A stretch of DNA of 64,000 nt from the NCBI RefSeq assembly GCF_900156175.1, contig NZ_FTMV01000018.1, positions 1-64,000 on the forward strand. The letters run 5' to 3'. The position numbers were made by a program, and so were the translations under genes. The stretch's first letter is position 1; every line of letters starts with the position of its first letter. A model generated the notes under the pieces. The model was not told where the DNA came from. It did no database searches and saw only the letters and a list, made by a program, of their open reading frames with translations. Below, in pieces: positions 17,912 to 28,281 of this stretch. This DNA comes from Janthinobacterium sp. TND4EL3 (GTDB taxonomy: Bacteria > Pseudomonadota > Gammaproteobacteria > Burkholderiales > Burkholderiaceae_D).

Positions 17912-17999
17912 GTAGCGAGCGCATGCGCGCGCGGCCAGGAAGCGCAGCGGCAGGCGAGTACCGTGAGCATCACCGCCCGTGCCCCGCGACACGCAGCAG
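17912..17999 (+). repeat. 88-bp dispersed intergenic repeat, copy 3 (degenerate)
   Basis: It shares with the other two copies the start GTAGCGAGCG, a GGCCAGGAAGCGCA segment, GTACCGTGAGCATCAC and the end ACGCAGCAG. The central hairpin is weaker. It lies between the CBS-domain gene and the stop codon of the oxygenase gene, both on the minus strand. Confidence 0.6.
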
Positions 18000-18005
18000 T
18001 TTTTC

Positions 18006-18629
18006 TCATGCCCTGCGGCGGAACCAGCCAGCAATCGACAATCGTTCGCGCGCCGTCGGCAGCACCTCGTGCAGCATCTCGCCCGACAGGAACATGGCCA
18101 TGCGCCCCGCCTGCGGCAAGATGTCCACCATATCGCCATCCTGCGGGTGCAGGCGCAGCGCGCCGCCGTGTGCGGGCAGCCAGTCGTCGTTCAGGTAGAG
18201 CACGACGGACACCGTGCGCTTGTCGTCATCGCGGAAACGGTCCAGATGGGCCCGGTAAAAGGCGCCTGGGGCATACAGGGCAAAATGGCTTTCGTACTCT
18301 TCCAACCCCAGGAACAGCTCGCGGTTGAGCACGAGGCGCAGCGCTTCCATGTGGCGCAGATAGCTGTCGCAGGCGCCGGAGCGGCCCGTTTCCAGCCATT
18401 CGATATGGTCGCCTCGGATGTCGGGCTGCAGCAGCGGCGCATGGCCGCTGCCCACGCCGGCGCCCTTCATCTTGCCGCTGAGCATGGCTTGCCTGCATTC
18501 GGCGGCCAGTTGGCGGCTCAGTTCGGGGGAAATGAAATGCTCCTGCATGACCCAGCCTGCGTGGCAGAGGCCGTCGGCTATGGATGGTCCGGGTACGGCA
18601 AGGGCGCCGTCGAACGATAATGCGGGCAT
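18006..18629 (-). CDS. 2-oxoglutarate-Fe(II) dioxygenase, prolyl-4-hydroxylase-like
   Basis: This 207-residue single-domain enzyme has the double-stranded beta-helix signature: H128 and D130 in YRAHLDRF, H187 in SGEMLHEV, and R197 in the RERLSIAGWF segment as the likely 2-oxoglutarate ligand. The phrase VSVVLYLNDDWLPAHGGALRL is typical of bacterial prolyl-4-hydroxylase-like members. The substrate is unknown. It sits alone between a repeat and the divergent sulfhydrylase gene. Confidence 0.85.
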   Translation of the reverse strand: MPALSFDGALAVPGPSIADGLCHAGWVMQEHFISPELSRQLAAECRQAMLSGKMKGAGVGSGHAPLLQPDIRGDHIEWLETGRSGACDSYLRHMEALRLVLNRELFLGLEEYESHFALYAPGAFYRAHLDRFRDDDKRTVSVVLYLNDDWLPAHGGALRLHPQDGDMVDILPQAGRMAMFLSGEMLHEVLPTARERLSIAGWFRRRA

Positions 18630-18907
18630 ACGAGTTTTCCTGGTGGACGTGCAATGAGAGTGCGCCTGAAGCCCAGGATTTCGCTGACGTGCCGCTGCCC
18701 GCCCCGCGGCGCACGCGCGAAGGCCGGTGCAGCGCGAAGATCGCTGACCCGATATCCTACCACCGCCGTGCCGAACCGGTCACTTTTTTTTGACTTCAGG
18801 TTACCCTGCGCGCGCCGCCAAGGCGCCATGCGCCCTGCACGGGCGCCCTTTTGTTCCTTCCTGAAAAAGGTTACGATCTTGCCACTATAAAACTTGGCGG
18901 AGACACC

Positions 18908-20218
18908 ATGAGCGGCCCGAAATACCCCGGTTTCGACACCTTATCCCTGCATGCGGGCGCCGCGCCCGACCCGGCCACGGGCGCGCGCGCCACGCCCATC
19001 CATTTCACGTCCTCGTTCGCCTTCAAGAGTTCGGACCATGCGGCCTCGCTGTTCAACATGGAGCGGGCCGGCCACGTGTATTCGCGCATCTCGAATCCCA
19101 CCAACGCCGTGCTGGAAGAGCGCATCGCCGCGCTCGAAGGCGGCGTGGCCGGCATCGCCACGGCCAGCGGCCAGGCCGCCATGCACCTGGGCCTGTCGAC
19201 CATCGCCGGCGCCGGTTCGCACATCGTCGCCTCGCGCGCCCTGTACGGCGGCTCGCACAACCTGCTCGCCTACACGCTGAAACGCTTCGGCATCGAGACG
19301 ACCTTCGTCGACCCGCGCGACCCGGACGCCTGGCGCAGCGCCATCCGCCCGAATACGAAAGTGCTGTTTGCCGAAACCCTGGGCAATCCCGGCCTCGACG
19401 TGCTGAACATCCCGCAGATTGCCGCCCTCGCGCACGAGCACCACTTGCCGCTGATGCTAGACTCGACCTTTACCACGCCGTATCTGCTGCGCCCCTTCGA
19501 GCATGGCGCCGACCTGGTGTTCCACTCGGCCACCAAGTTTTTATGCGGGCATGGCACGGCCATCGGCGGCTTGCTCGTCGACGGCGGCACCTTCGACTGG
19601 CAGGCTGCCTACGACAGGACGGGCCGTTTCGCCGAGCTGTGCGAGCCGTATGAAGGCTTCCACGGCATGGTCTTCGCCGAGGAATCGACGGTGGCGCCGT
19701 TCGCCCTGCGCGCGCGGCGCGAAGGCTTGCGCGATTTCGGCGCCGTCATGAGCCCGCACAACGCCTTCGCCGTGCTGCAGGGCGTCGAGACGCTGGGCCT
19801 GCGCATGGGGCGCCACGTGGCCAACGCGCGCAAGGTGGTCGACTTTCTGCTGGCCCATCCGGCCGTCGAATCCGTGTCCTACCCCGAACTGCCGTCGCAT
19901 CCCGACTACGAGCTGGCGAAGACCCTGCTGCCCAAGGGCGCGGGCGCCGTCTTCACCTTCAACCTGCGCGGCGACCGCGCGGCCGGCCAGCGCTTCGCCG
20001 ACAACCTCAAGATCTTCTCGCACCTGGCCAACGTGGGCGACGCCAAGTCGCTCGTCATCCACCCCGCCTCCACCACGCATTTCCGCGTGCCCAACGAACA
20101 GCTGGAACAGGCCGGCATCACGCAGGGCACCATGCGCCTGTCCGTGGGCCTGGAAGACGCGGACGATCTGATCGAAGACCTGGCCCGTGGCCTGAAACTG
20201 TCGCAGAAAGGCGCCTGA
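18908..20218 (+). CDS. O-acetylhomoserine (or O-succinylhomoserine) sulfhydrylase
   Basis: This 436-residue fold-type I PLP enzyme of the Cys/Met metabolism family probably adds sulfide to an activated homoserine, forming homocysteine for methionine synthesis. The PLP lysine is K210 in FHSATKFLCGHGTAIGG. The N-terminal SLHAGAAPDPATGARATPI and the YSRISNPTNAVLEERIAALEGG block are typical of MetY-type members, as is the length of over 420 residues. MetZ or cystathionine gamma-synthase activity cannot be ruled out. The ATG at 18908 has GGCGGAG upstream. It is followed by a hydrolase gene after 1 bp. Confidence 0.88.
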   Translation: MSGPKYPGFDTLSLHAGAAPDPATGARATPIHFTSSFAFKSSDHAASLFNMERAGHVYSRISNPTNAVLEERIAALEGGVAGIATASGQAAMHLGLSTIAGAGSHIVASRALYGGSHNLLAYTLKRFGIETTFVDPRDPDAWRSAIRPNTKVLFAETLGNPGLDVLNIPQIAALAHEHHLPLMLDSTFTTPYLLRPFEHGADLVFHSATKFLCGHGTAIGGLLVDGGTFDWQAAYDRTGRFAELCEPYEGFHGMVFAEESTVAPFALRARREGLRDFGAVMSPHNAFAVLQGVETLGLRMGRHVANARKVVDFLLAHPAVESVSYPELPSHPDYELAKTLLPKGAGAVFTFNLRGDRAAGQRFADNLKIFSHLANVGDAKSLVIHPASTTHFRVPNEQLEQAGITQGTMRLSVGLEDADDLIEDLARGLKLSQKGA

Positions 20219-20219
20219 C

Positions 20220-21032
20220 ATGCTGCTCACCATCGAGAACACCACGGCCTACTGCTACACGGGCAGCAAGACTTTCAACCCACATCAGCCCACGGCCGTC
20301 TTTATTCACGGCGCGCAGAACGACCATAGCGTATGGGCGCTGCAGACGCGCTATTTCGCCCACCATGGCTGGAACGTGCTGGCCGTCGACTTGCCGGGCC
20401 ACGGCCGCAGCGGCGGCGCGGCGAAAACCAGCGTCGAGGAACTGGCGCGCTGGATACTCGCCGTGCTGGACGCCGCCGGCGCGCACAAGGCCATGCTCGT
20501 CGGCCACAGCATGGGCTCCTTGATCGCGCTGGAAGCGGCATACCTGGCGCCCGGGCGTGTCAGCCACCTGGCCATGCTCGGCTCCACCTACCCGATGAAA
20601 GTCTCGCCCGCCCTGCTGGAAACGTCGCTCAACGATGAACAGGCGGCCATCGACATGGTCAATATCTGGTCGCACTCGTCGATCGCGCAAAAGCCGTCAT
20701 TTCCCGGCCCCGGCTTTTACGCCATGGGCGGCGCGCGGCGCCTGAAGCAGCGCATCGCCGCCCTCAACCCCGATCACGTGTTTCACACGGATTTTTATGC
20801 CTGCAATGCCTACGCGAACGGCGAAATCGCCGCCGCTTCGGTACACTGCCCCACTTTATTCATTTTCGGCGCGCGCGACATGATGACGCCCCCAAAATCG
20901 ACCCGCTTGCTGACGGCGGCCATCGCGCATGGCACGGTGGTACAGGTCGACAGCGGGCACGAATTGATGGCCGAGCAGCCGGACGCCGTTCTCGACGCGT
21001 TGTTTGCGTTTGCGCAAACAGCGGCGGCATGA
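20220..21032 (+). CDS. Alpha/beta-hydrolase
   Basis: In this 270-residue protein the nucleophile elbow GHSMG gives S97. HGAQNDHSVW near residue 30 forms the oxyanion region, and an acid and a histidine follow in FGARDMM and DSGHEL. There is no signal peptide. It is almost contiguous with the sulfhydrylase gene and likely cotranscribed. A homoserine acetyltransferase role is not suggested, because the protein lacks the length and motifs of MetX. Substrate unknown. Confidence 0.87.
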   Translation: MLLTIENTTAYCYTGSKTFNPHQPTAVFIHGAQNDHSVWALQTRYFAHHGWNVLAVDLPGHGRSGGAAKTSVEELARWILAVLDAAGAHKAMLVGHSMGSLIALEAAYLAPGRVSHLAMLGSTYPMKVSPALLETSLNDEQAAIDMVNIWSHSSIAQKPSFPGPGFYAMGGARRLKQRIAALNPDHVFHTDFYACNAYANGEIAAASVHCPTLFIFGARDMMTPPKSTRLLTAAIAHGTVVQVDSGHELMAEQPDAVLDALFAFAQTAAA

Positions 21033-21056
21033 GCGCTTTTTGAGGATAGATGCAAG

Positions 21057-22448
21057 ATGTTGTTGAATACCCTGCTCGATGAATTGACCGGCCGCGGCAG
21101 CGGCACGGAAGCGGAGCGGCACGAACGCTACAACTGGCTGGAACAGCTGCGCTGCAATAACCCGCAGGCGGCCGAAAACGGCCCCATGGCCGGCATCCCC
21201 GGCCACCATTGGTACCGGCTGCCGCAGGCGCTGCAGGTGGCGGGCCAGGAGTCCGACCTGCTGGTGGGCACCCTGAACGCCCAGTACCTGGTCTTCGCGG
21301 GCCGCCACGCGGCCGCGTTTGCGGCAGAACTGGGCCTGCAGTACGACGCCAACAACCGTATCGACCGCCCCGGCGGCATCGACGAGCTGCTCGACGCCTA
21401 TGAAGAACAGGACGACGGCAGCTGGGCCACCCTGCCGGATGCAGCACCGGCGCCGCCGCTGGCCGGCTGGGACGACGTGTACTTCCGCGTGCGCGACCTG
21501 AGCGACGGCAAGGCCATCCAGAGCGTGACCACCATCGCCTATGAAAGCAGCCGCTTTCCCGGCTACACCCTGCTGGGCACGACCCTGGTGGGCGCCGGCG
21601 CCATCGCCCACGACGACGAGACGGCGGCATATTTACAGCAGATCTTCGCCGACTGGGCCATCCAGCGCGATAGCGCCGCCGGCTGCGCGCCCTCGTCCGC
21701 GCCCTGGCCCCACGCGCCGCGCCAGGCGCCGCCCGCCACATTTGATTTTGCCCGCAACCTCGCTTACCTCGACGCCCTGCTGGCCGCCTATGCGCGTGCG
21801 CAGGCGCAGGCGGAAATCGATGGCGGCGATGACGCCTACTGGGCGTGCGCGGCCGCCAGCGCGGCCTACCAGGCCTTCTCGCTGCGCTACACGGCCGGCT
21901 TGCCCTTGCCGCAGGTGGAGACGGCGCTGGAAGCGGCCATCGCCGCCTGCGAAACGGCGCGCGCGGCCCTGGCCGCGGCCTACGATGACGATGCCCTGCC
22001 CGCCTTTGATTTCGAACAATTGACCGATTACGCGCGCACCCTGCAGCTGCTGGGGGCATGCCTGCTGTTCGGCCGCCACGACCTGGCTGCCCGCCTGGCC
22101 GCCCTGCAGACGGCCTTCGATGGCGAGGATGGCGTGTATGAGGCCCTGCTGGCAACCGTCGATGCGCAGCGTCCCGCCGTCGACGAATGGTATTTCGCCG
22201 AACCGTATACCGCCCTGTTCGACTGCCTGGACGCGGACGATCCCGCGCAGCAAGCCGGGCACCTGCGGCATTACCTGGCCGGCTGGCATGGCGCGCTGGT
22301 GCGCGAAGACTGGTTCAACGGTCATTTGCGCGCGCAAGGCCTGGGCGGCTACTACGGCCTGTGGGCTTTCGAGGCAGCCGCCGTGGCCCGGCACCTGGGA
22401 CTGGAACGCAGCGCGCTGGCCCACTGGCTCATGCCGCCCGCGCCCTGA
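21057..22448 (+). CDS. PoNi-like (DUF1911-type) immunity-like protein with extra N-terminal region
   Basis: In this 463-residue protein residues ~225-460 match the general plan of PoNi immunity proteins, which neutralise PoNe DNase effectors of type VI secretion. An all-helical region contains an AFSLRYTAGLPLPQ segment, and the C-terminus carries the hallmark LGGYYGLWAFEAAAVARHLGL. The first ~220 residues are not recognised and include a stretch around GIPGHHWYRLPQAL; this is roughly twice the size of a simple PoNi. No signal peptide or membrane segment is seen. It follows the hydrolase by 24 bp and precedes another large immunity-like gene. No toxin, VgrG, PAAR or Rhs gene is nearby. The family call is from memory of the motif. 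Confidence 0.65.
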   Translation: MLLNTLLDELTGRGSGTEAERHERYNWLEQLRCNNPQAAENGPMAGIPGHHWYRLPQALQVAGQESDLLVGTLNAQYLVFAGRHAAAFAAELGLQYDANNRIDRPGGIDELLDAYEEQDDGSWATLPDAAPAPPLAGWDDVYFRVRDLSDGKAIQSVTTIAYESSRFPGYTLLGTTLVGAGAIAHDDETAAYLQQIFADWAIQRDSAAGCAPSSAPWPHAPRQAPPATFDFARNLAYLDALLAAYARAQAQAEIDGGDDAYWACAAASAAYQAFSLRYTAGLPLPQVETALEAAIAACETARAALAAAYDDDALPAFDFEQLTDYARTLQLLGACLLFGRHDLAARLAALQTAFDGEDGVYEALLATVDAQRPAVDEWYFAEPYTALFDCLDADDPAQQAGHLRHYLAGWHGALVREDWFNGHLRAQGLGGYYGLWAFEAAAVARHLGLERSALAHWLMPPAP

Positions 22449-22478
22449 ACCTCCCGACATGCACTTGAATAGAAATCA

Positions 22479-24482
22479 ATGATCAACACTTCCGCGCTGT
22501 TCAGCACCGCCTTTTTGCCCGGCCAGGCCGGCTTCGACACCGACGCGATCACCGGCCTAACCGAATGGCGGCGCGATATTCCCGTGCTGTTCAAGCTGCT
22601 CATCGGCGCCGGTGCGCAAGCCGCCGCCTGGCCCATCTACGGTGCTGGCGAGGGCTGCCCCTGCGTGCTGGCCGCGCCGATGCCGCAGGCGCAAGCGAGC
22701 TGGCAGGCCCTATCCACGCTGATGGACAGGCCGCGCGACGCGGCCGCCATCGTCGCGCGCAGCGCCATCAGCGCCCTGCTGGCGGGCGGCCAGCCGTGGC
22801 TGATCCTCGATTGCGTGCAGCTGATCGCGCACGATATCGGCACGCCGGAGTACGCCGCCGCGCTCGAAGTCCTGCGCGCCGAAGCGCATGCCCTGCACGC
22901 CGCCCTGCTGCGCGGCGACCGGGACGCGCTGGCGCCGCTGCTGTCCGCCGGCGCCGCCTCGCCCGCCACCGGCCACTGGTCGGCCACGGCCGATGCGCAA
23001 CTGGCCGACGTCGAAGAGCTCGACGTGGACGAACTGCCTTTCCTGCAAGGCCTGGAAGTGGCGGGATGGGAGGAAGACGCGCTGTGCTATGCAGTGAGCG
23101 CCGCCAGCGAACCGGACGTCACCGGCCTGGTCACGCCCTATGGCCGCTGGATCGTGCCGCTGTCACAGCGCTATGTCGAGCTGGGCGTTTACTACGCGGA
23201 AGATGGCTGGATCACCTTTGCCACGGCGGACGCCCCCGATGCGCACGGCGTGCTGGACCTGAACGGTACGGTGGTGCTGCCGCCCGCCCCCGGCGCCCTG
23301 TATGTGATCAGCCCGCACCTAGTGCAGCAGATCGATCCGGACGGCGCCAGCCGCCTGCTGCGCCTGCCCGACGGCGCGCTGCTGATGGACGGGGCGGACA
23401 ACATCTGCCAGCGCGACGACGGCCTGATCGACATCGAACGCCAGACGGCCGATGACGACGAGCGCAATGTGCATGGCGTGATCGACAGGACGGGCAAGGT
23501 CGTGGTGCCGCCGATCTACAGCTGCGTGCAGGAGTTCGGCACGAAGAAGAGAATGGCCATCGTCAGCCAGCGCGTGGCCGGACGCTTCCTGTTTGGCCTG
23601 GTCAATAGCCAGGGCGAGCTGCTGGCGCCCTGCCAGTATGAAGCCATCGATGGCGCCACCACCTCGTCGCCGCCCAAATTGCGCAAGAACCTGATCTTCG
23701 CCATCGATGCGCAGGGCCTGGCCTGTATGCTGACACTGGATGGAAAACCGGCCTTCACGCCGCTGTACCCGCCTGCCCACCATCTGCGCGGCGTGACCGT
23801 GCAAAGCGACTTTTTATATGTGGTCAAGGAGGGCATGGCCTGGAGCATGGATTTCACGGGCCAGCTGCTGGAACAGTTCGACACCGCGGAGAACTTCAAG
23901 GCGGCCGTCACGGCGCAATTGAGCGAGTCCATGGGACTGGGAAAAAAGAAGCCCGAGAAAAAGCCCTCTACGCGCCGCAGCTATACGCCGGCGCAAATCC
24001 TGGCCAAGGCCGACCGCGCGCAGTTGCGCGGCATGGCCGCCCTGCTCTTGCAAGGCGAAGCGGCACTGGCCGCGCGCTGCGTGGACATCACCCTGGAAGA
24101 ACTGGCGGAAGACGACCCGGAAGAGGAGTACGACGGCGATACGCCCGAGGCGGCGTGTTTCTTCCTGCTCTGGTCGACGGCTGCCGATGCGCTGGGCCAC
24201 GGCGCCACCTTGGACTGGAAAGCCGTCGATGAAGTGCCGCGCATAGGCCAGCATATCGGCCTGCCCGCGCTGCAGGACTTCCGCTGGGCGCAGCGCGAGG
24301 ATGGCGACGCCATGGCCGAAGGCCTGGCCGCCATCGCCGCCCACCTGGCGCCGCATCAGCTGCGCCTCGTCAACCTGCATGGCGGCGAAGACACGTATTA
24401 TCTGGGCCTGGTGCGGGCGCCGGATGCGGCCGCGTTCAGCACCGTGGCGCTGCAGGCGGCGCTCAGGCCCGTGGTGTACTAG
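22479..24482 (+). CDS. Large WG-repeat-containing protein of unknown role
   Basis: In this 667-residue acidic cytoplasmic protein the middle part (about 240-460) shows WG-type beta repeats. Examples are HGVIDRTGKVVVPPIYS and FGLVNSQGELLAPCQYEAI, with looser ones around HGVLDLNGTVVLPPA. The N-terminal ~190 residues are helical and unrecognised. A Lys-rich linker near 485-500 leads to a C-terminal domain rich in Ala, Glu and Asp ending in LHGGEDTYYLGLVRAP. WG repeats are common in bacterial proteins found beside contact-dependent toxins, which fits the preceding PoNi-like gene (30 bp gap), but the function is inference. Confidence 0.6.
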   Translation: MINTSALFSTAFLPGQAGFDTDAITGLTEWRRDIPVLFKLLIGAGAQAAAWPIYGAGEGCPCVLAAPMPQAQASWQALSTLMDRPRDAAAIVARSAISALLAGGQPWLILDCVQLIAHDIGTPEYAAALEVLRAEAHALHAALLRGDRDALAPLLSAGAASPATGHWSATADAQLADVEELDVDELPFLQGLEVAGWEEDALCYAVSAASEPDVTGLVTPYGRWIVPLSQRYVELGVYYAEDGWITFATADAPDAHGVLDLNGTVVLPPAPGALYVISPHLVQQIDPDGASRLLRLPDGALLMDGADNICQRDDGLIDIERQTADDDERNVHGVIDRTGKVVVPPIYSCVQEFGTKKRMAIVSQRVAGRFLFGLVNSQGELLAPCQYEAIDGATTSSPPKLRKNLIFAIDAQGLACMLTLDGKPAFTPLYPPAHHLRGVTVQSDFLYVVKEGMAWSMDFTGQLLEQFDTAENFKAAVTAQLSESMGLGKKKPEKKPSTRRSYTPAQILAKADRAQLRGMAALLLQGEAALAARCVDITLEELAEDDPEEEYDGDTPEAACFFLLWSTAADALGHGATLDWKAVDEVPRIGQHIGLPALQDFRWAQREDGDAMAEGLAAIAAHLAPHQLRLVNLHGGEDTYYLGLVRAPDAAAFSTVALQAALRPVVY

Positions 24483-24493
24483 GCGCGACGCGC

Positions 24494-25129
24494 CTACTTG
24501 CGTTTTACCCGCGTGTCGAGCAGCCTTTTTGACATGGTGTCCACCGCGCCCTGGCGCGAGCAGCGCCGCAGCATCGCCGCGCTGGAGACGGCCTGTCCAC
24601 CGTACTCGTCGCGCAGCTGGCTGGCGATGCGTTCAAATGAGAATTCCGTACCGGCGCCGAGCGCGACCTGCGTCGGCCCGACTGCCAGGCATTCCGCATC
24701 CTTTACCACAGCGGCATCGTAGCTGTCGCTGTCGGCCGGCCCCGTTGCCGTCACGTCCTGCACGGCATGGATGCCGCACTCGCGGTAGAAGGAAAACACG
24801 GTGTAAGCCGGGTCGCGGCCAGGAATGGAGCGTTCATTGGCGAAAATGGCGGGAACATCGTTGATGCGCACGGCCAGAAAGGAAAAGCTGTCCTGGTCGT
24901 TGACAAGAACGATGCCCACCCTGCCCCCCTTGGGCAGGTCACAGCTCAGTCTGTATTTTTCCAGCGTATAGGCATCCAGCAAGGCATGCAAGCCGCCCTT
25001 GAGCCTGGCTTGCATGGCCGTCGGCAAGCGTGTCTGCAAATGCTCGCCATAGCTTTGCGCCAACAGCGGCGCGGGGCCGGCCGCCAGGCACAGGACGAGG
25101 AAACAACACAGTGCTCGGGTGATCATCAT
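24494..25129 (-). CDS. Unrecognised exported protein
   Basis: This protein of about 211 residues has a clear signal peptide (MMITRALCCFLVLCLAAGP...LLAQS). GGAGG precedes the twin ATGs at 25129 and 25126, which is why this start is chosen over one at 25153. The mature part has four cysteines, which suggests disulfides in the periplasm, and a basic C-terminus (DTRVKRK). No family was recognised. It lies 11 bp after a small membrane-protein gene on the same strand and converges on the WG-repeat gene with an 11-bp gap. Confidence 0.65.
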   Translation of the reverse strand: MMITRALCCFLVLCLAAGPAPLLAQSYGEHLQTRLPTAMQARLKGGLHALLDAYTLEKYRLSCDLPKGGRVGIVLVNDQDSFSFLAVRINDVPAIFANERSIPGRDPAYTVFSFYRECGIHAVQDVTATGPADSDSYDAAVVKDAECLAVGPTQVALGAGTEFSFERIASQLRDEYGGQAVSSAAMLRRCSRQGAVDTMSKRLLDTRVKRK

Positions 25130-25140
25130 GCCCTCCGGGT

Positions 25141-25701
25141 TCATCCTGCGCATTTGCCTGGATCGAACGGCCCCAGCACGATGGGCGCGATTTCGATGGA
25201 GCGGACGGCATCAAGCCGCCGGATCTTCACCTCCGGCCCCGCAGGCAGGGAAACAAAGGTGCCGGGGGCATCGTCGAGCTTGATGTTGCGAAAGCCGGCG
25301 CATGCGCGCGACAGGTCCAGGATGATACGAGGGAACTCCAGCTGATCACCATGGCGCCCCACGATGACCTTGAATTCATAGCTGCCATCGGCTTCGATGG
25401 TCAGCATTTGCGGCACGCTCTTGATGGCCATGAAATTGGCGATGTTCCGCACCTGGCTCGCCTGCACGTTGCCACGCACGGTCCACACTTCCACGTCGCG
25501 GCTCTTGAGCTGGCCCTGGATGGCGGCCCACAGCATGAAAAACACCAGCACGTAGGCGGCAAAGGCACCGCTGAATTTCCATTGCCAACCGGCAAATGCA
25601 CCGCCGCCGCCACCTGTGCTATCGAGAAATCTGAACAGGATCACGGCCGGTATCATCGGCAGGAATATGAGTATGCAACTCTGCAGCAGCAAATCATTCA
25701 T
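25141..25701 (-). CDS. Unrecognised two-helix membrane protein
   Basis: This protein of about 186 residues has two hydrophobic helices, roughly residues 4-25 and 43-63, separated by a Gly-rich loop (STGGGGGAF). A soluble beta-rich part follows, containing TIEADGSYEFKVIVG and a Pro-rich end. The soluble part has the look of a small immunoglobulin-like or carboxypeptidase-regulatory-like domain, but no family is recognised. An upstream start at 25746 is possible. It is probably cotranscribed with the following exported-protein gene. Confidence 0.6.
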   Translation of the reverse strand: MNDLLLQSCILIFLPMIPAVILFRFLDSTGGGGGAFAGWQWKFSGAFAAYVLVFFMLWAAIQGQLKSRDVEVWTVRGNVQASQVRNIANFMAIKSVPQMLTIEADGSYEFKVIVGRHGDQLEFPRIILDLSRACAGFRNIKLDDAPGTFVSLPAGPEVKIRRLDAVRSIEIAPIVLGPFDPGKCAG

Positions 25702-25818
25702 CGCATGGCCCATCCATCGGCAGGAAGACGGCATCCGTCTTTCCACATGATGGCAGCACGCGCCGCCCGGGCCTTAATCCGGATCAAACATGCAAGCGCC
25801 AGCTTTGCCGGCAGCGGC

Positions 25819-27195
25819 TTACTGGCACCTGACCTCGCCGAAATGCTGCGCCAGACTCATGCCCAGGCCCTGCTCCACGGCGTTTTCCACCTGCGCCGCC
25901 AGCGCGGCCGCTTCTTCCGCCGCCTTGATGTCGCGCTCGTTGGTGGAACCGGCCGGATAGCCGGAATTCACGCGCATGCCGCCGAAGACGAACAGCCGGT
26001 AGACATCGGCCAGCGTGATGCGGTTGACGTTGCCCAGCAAGACCCAGTGATCGGAGCTGTCGGCCACGCGCTTGCCCCACTGCACGCGCACGGCACCATC
26101 CACGTTCACCCGCCCCACCCAGCCCTGCTGCACCATCTTGTCGAGCAGGGTTTCCATCTCTTCGAAGCCCAGGCGCGTGCTGCGCCGGATCTCGGCCGCG
26201 CCCACCAGGGCCGAATCGGCGCAGTGACACGCCCGGTGCAGCACTTTCAGGATGGCGACGGCGTCGACGAATTCGCTGCCGGGCGCCGCCTCGTACCACC
26301 AGCGCTCGTATTTCACGACGGGCAAGGCGGCCACCAGCAAGGCGCCCACGAGGGTGATCATCCAGCTCAGGTATATCCATACGAGGAACAGCGGCAAGGC
26401 GGCCAGCGCGCCGTAGATGCGCGAATACGTGGGGAATTCCTGGATGAATTCGCCGAAGCCGCGCTTGGCCACCTCGAAGGCCAGCGCCGCCAGCAAGCCG
26501 CCCCAGGCCGCGTCGCGCCATTCGACGTCGCGGTTCGGCACGGCGATGTACAGCAAGGTGAACGCCAGCATGGTCAGGCCGATCGACACCAGCGTATAAA
26601 ACACCGTGCCCAGGAAAGGCACGGCGCCCACCACGCCGCTGGTGGCCATGAAAAGGCGCGAGGTCACCGTCAGCGAGACGCCCACCAGCAGCGGGCCCAG
26701 GGTGACGATGGCCCAGTAGACCAGCAGGCGCTTGCTCCAGCGGCGCTCCTGGCGCACGCGCCAGATGCGGTTGAAGACGCGCTCGATCAAGCCCATCATG
26801 CCTACCGAAGTGACGATCAGCGCGCCCGCGCCGATGGCCGACAATCGCGTGGCCTTCGAAGCGAACGTCGTCAGGTAGCCGAGAATGGTGTTCGAGATGC
26901 CCTTGGGCATCACGCTTTGCACGAAATAATCTTCCAGCGCGTGGCGGAAGGTATTAAACAGGGGGAAGGTGGTGAAAATCGCCAGCGCCAGCGTCAGCAG
27001 CGGCACCAGCGCGAACACGGTGGCGAACGTCAGGCTGCCGGCCACCTGCGGCAGGCTTTCCTCGCGCACGCGGCGGCGCGCGAACTGCAGCAGGTCGCGC
27101 GTTTCCGACCAAGTCAGGCCGCGCACGGTATCGAGGCCGAGGCCCAGGGCACGCCACAGGTATTGAAAGAAGGGGAATATATATTTTGAAAACAT
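25819..27195 (-). CDS. YihY/virulence factor BrkB family membrane protein
   Basis: This 458-residue protein has about six membrane helices in residues 45-300, including SLTFATVFALVPLLTLALAIF near residue 55 and LPLFLVWIYLSWMITLVGALLV near 270. That is the standard YihY/BrkB core. The C-terminal ~150 residues are soluble and hold a winged-helix-like segment, as in the longer family members. The family was once thought to be RNase BN; its true role is unresolved. Confidence 0.9.
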   Translation of the reverse strand: MFSKYIFPFFQYLWRALGLGLDTVRGLTWSETRDLLQFARRRVREESLPQVAGSLTFATVFALVPLLTLALAIFTTFPLFNTFRHALEDYFVQSVMPKGISNTILGYLTTFASKATRLSAIGAGALIVTSVGMMGLIERVFNRIWRVRQERRWSKRLLVYWAIVTLGPLLVGVSLTVTSRLFMATSGVVGAVPFLGTVFYTLVSIGLTMLAFTLLYIAVPNRDVEWRDAAWGGLLAALAFEVAKRGFGEFIQEFPTYSRIYGALAALPLFLVWIYLSWMITLVGALLVAALPVVKYERWWYEAAPGSEFVDAVAILKVLHRACHCADSALVGAAEIRRSTRLGFEEMETLLDKMVQQGWVGRVNVDGAVRVQWGKRVADSSDHWVLLGNVNRITLADVYRLFVFGGMRVNSGYPAGSTNERDIKAAEEAAALAAQVENAVEQGLGMSLAQHFGEVRCQ

Positions 27196-27220
27196 GTGGA
27201 AAATCAGAACGGCGCCATGA

Positions 27221-28277
<1,057 letters not shown>

Positions 28278-28281
<4 letters not shown>

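Noticed and set aside
21057-24482. Complete type VI effector-immunity locus
   Set aside because: Only immunity-like proteins are seen; no effector, VgrG, PAAR or Rhs gene lies within the window.
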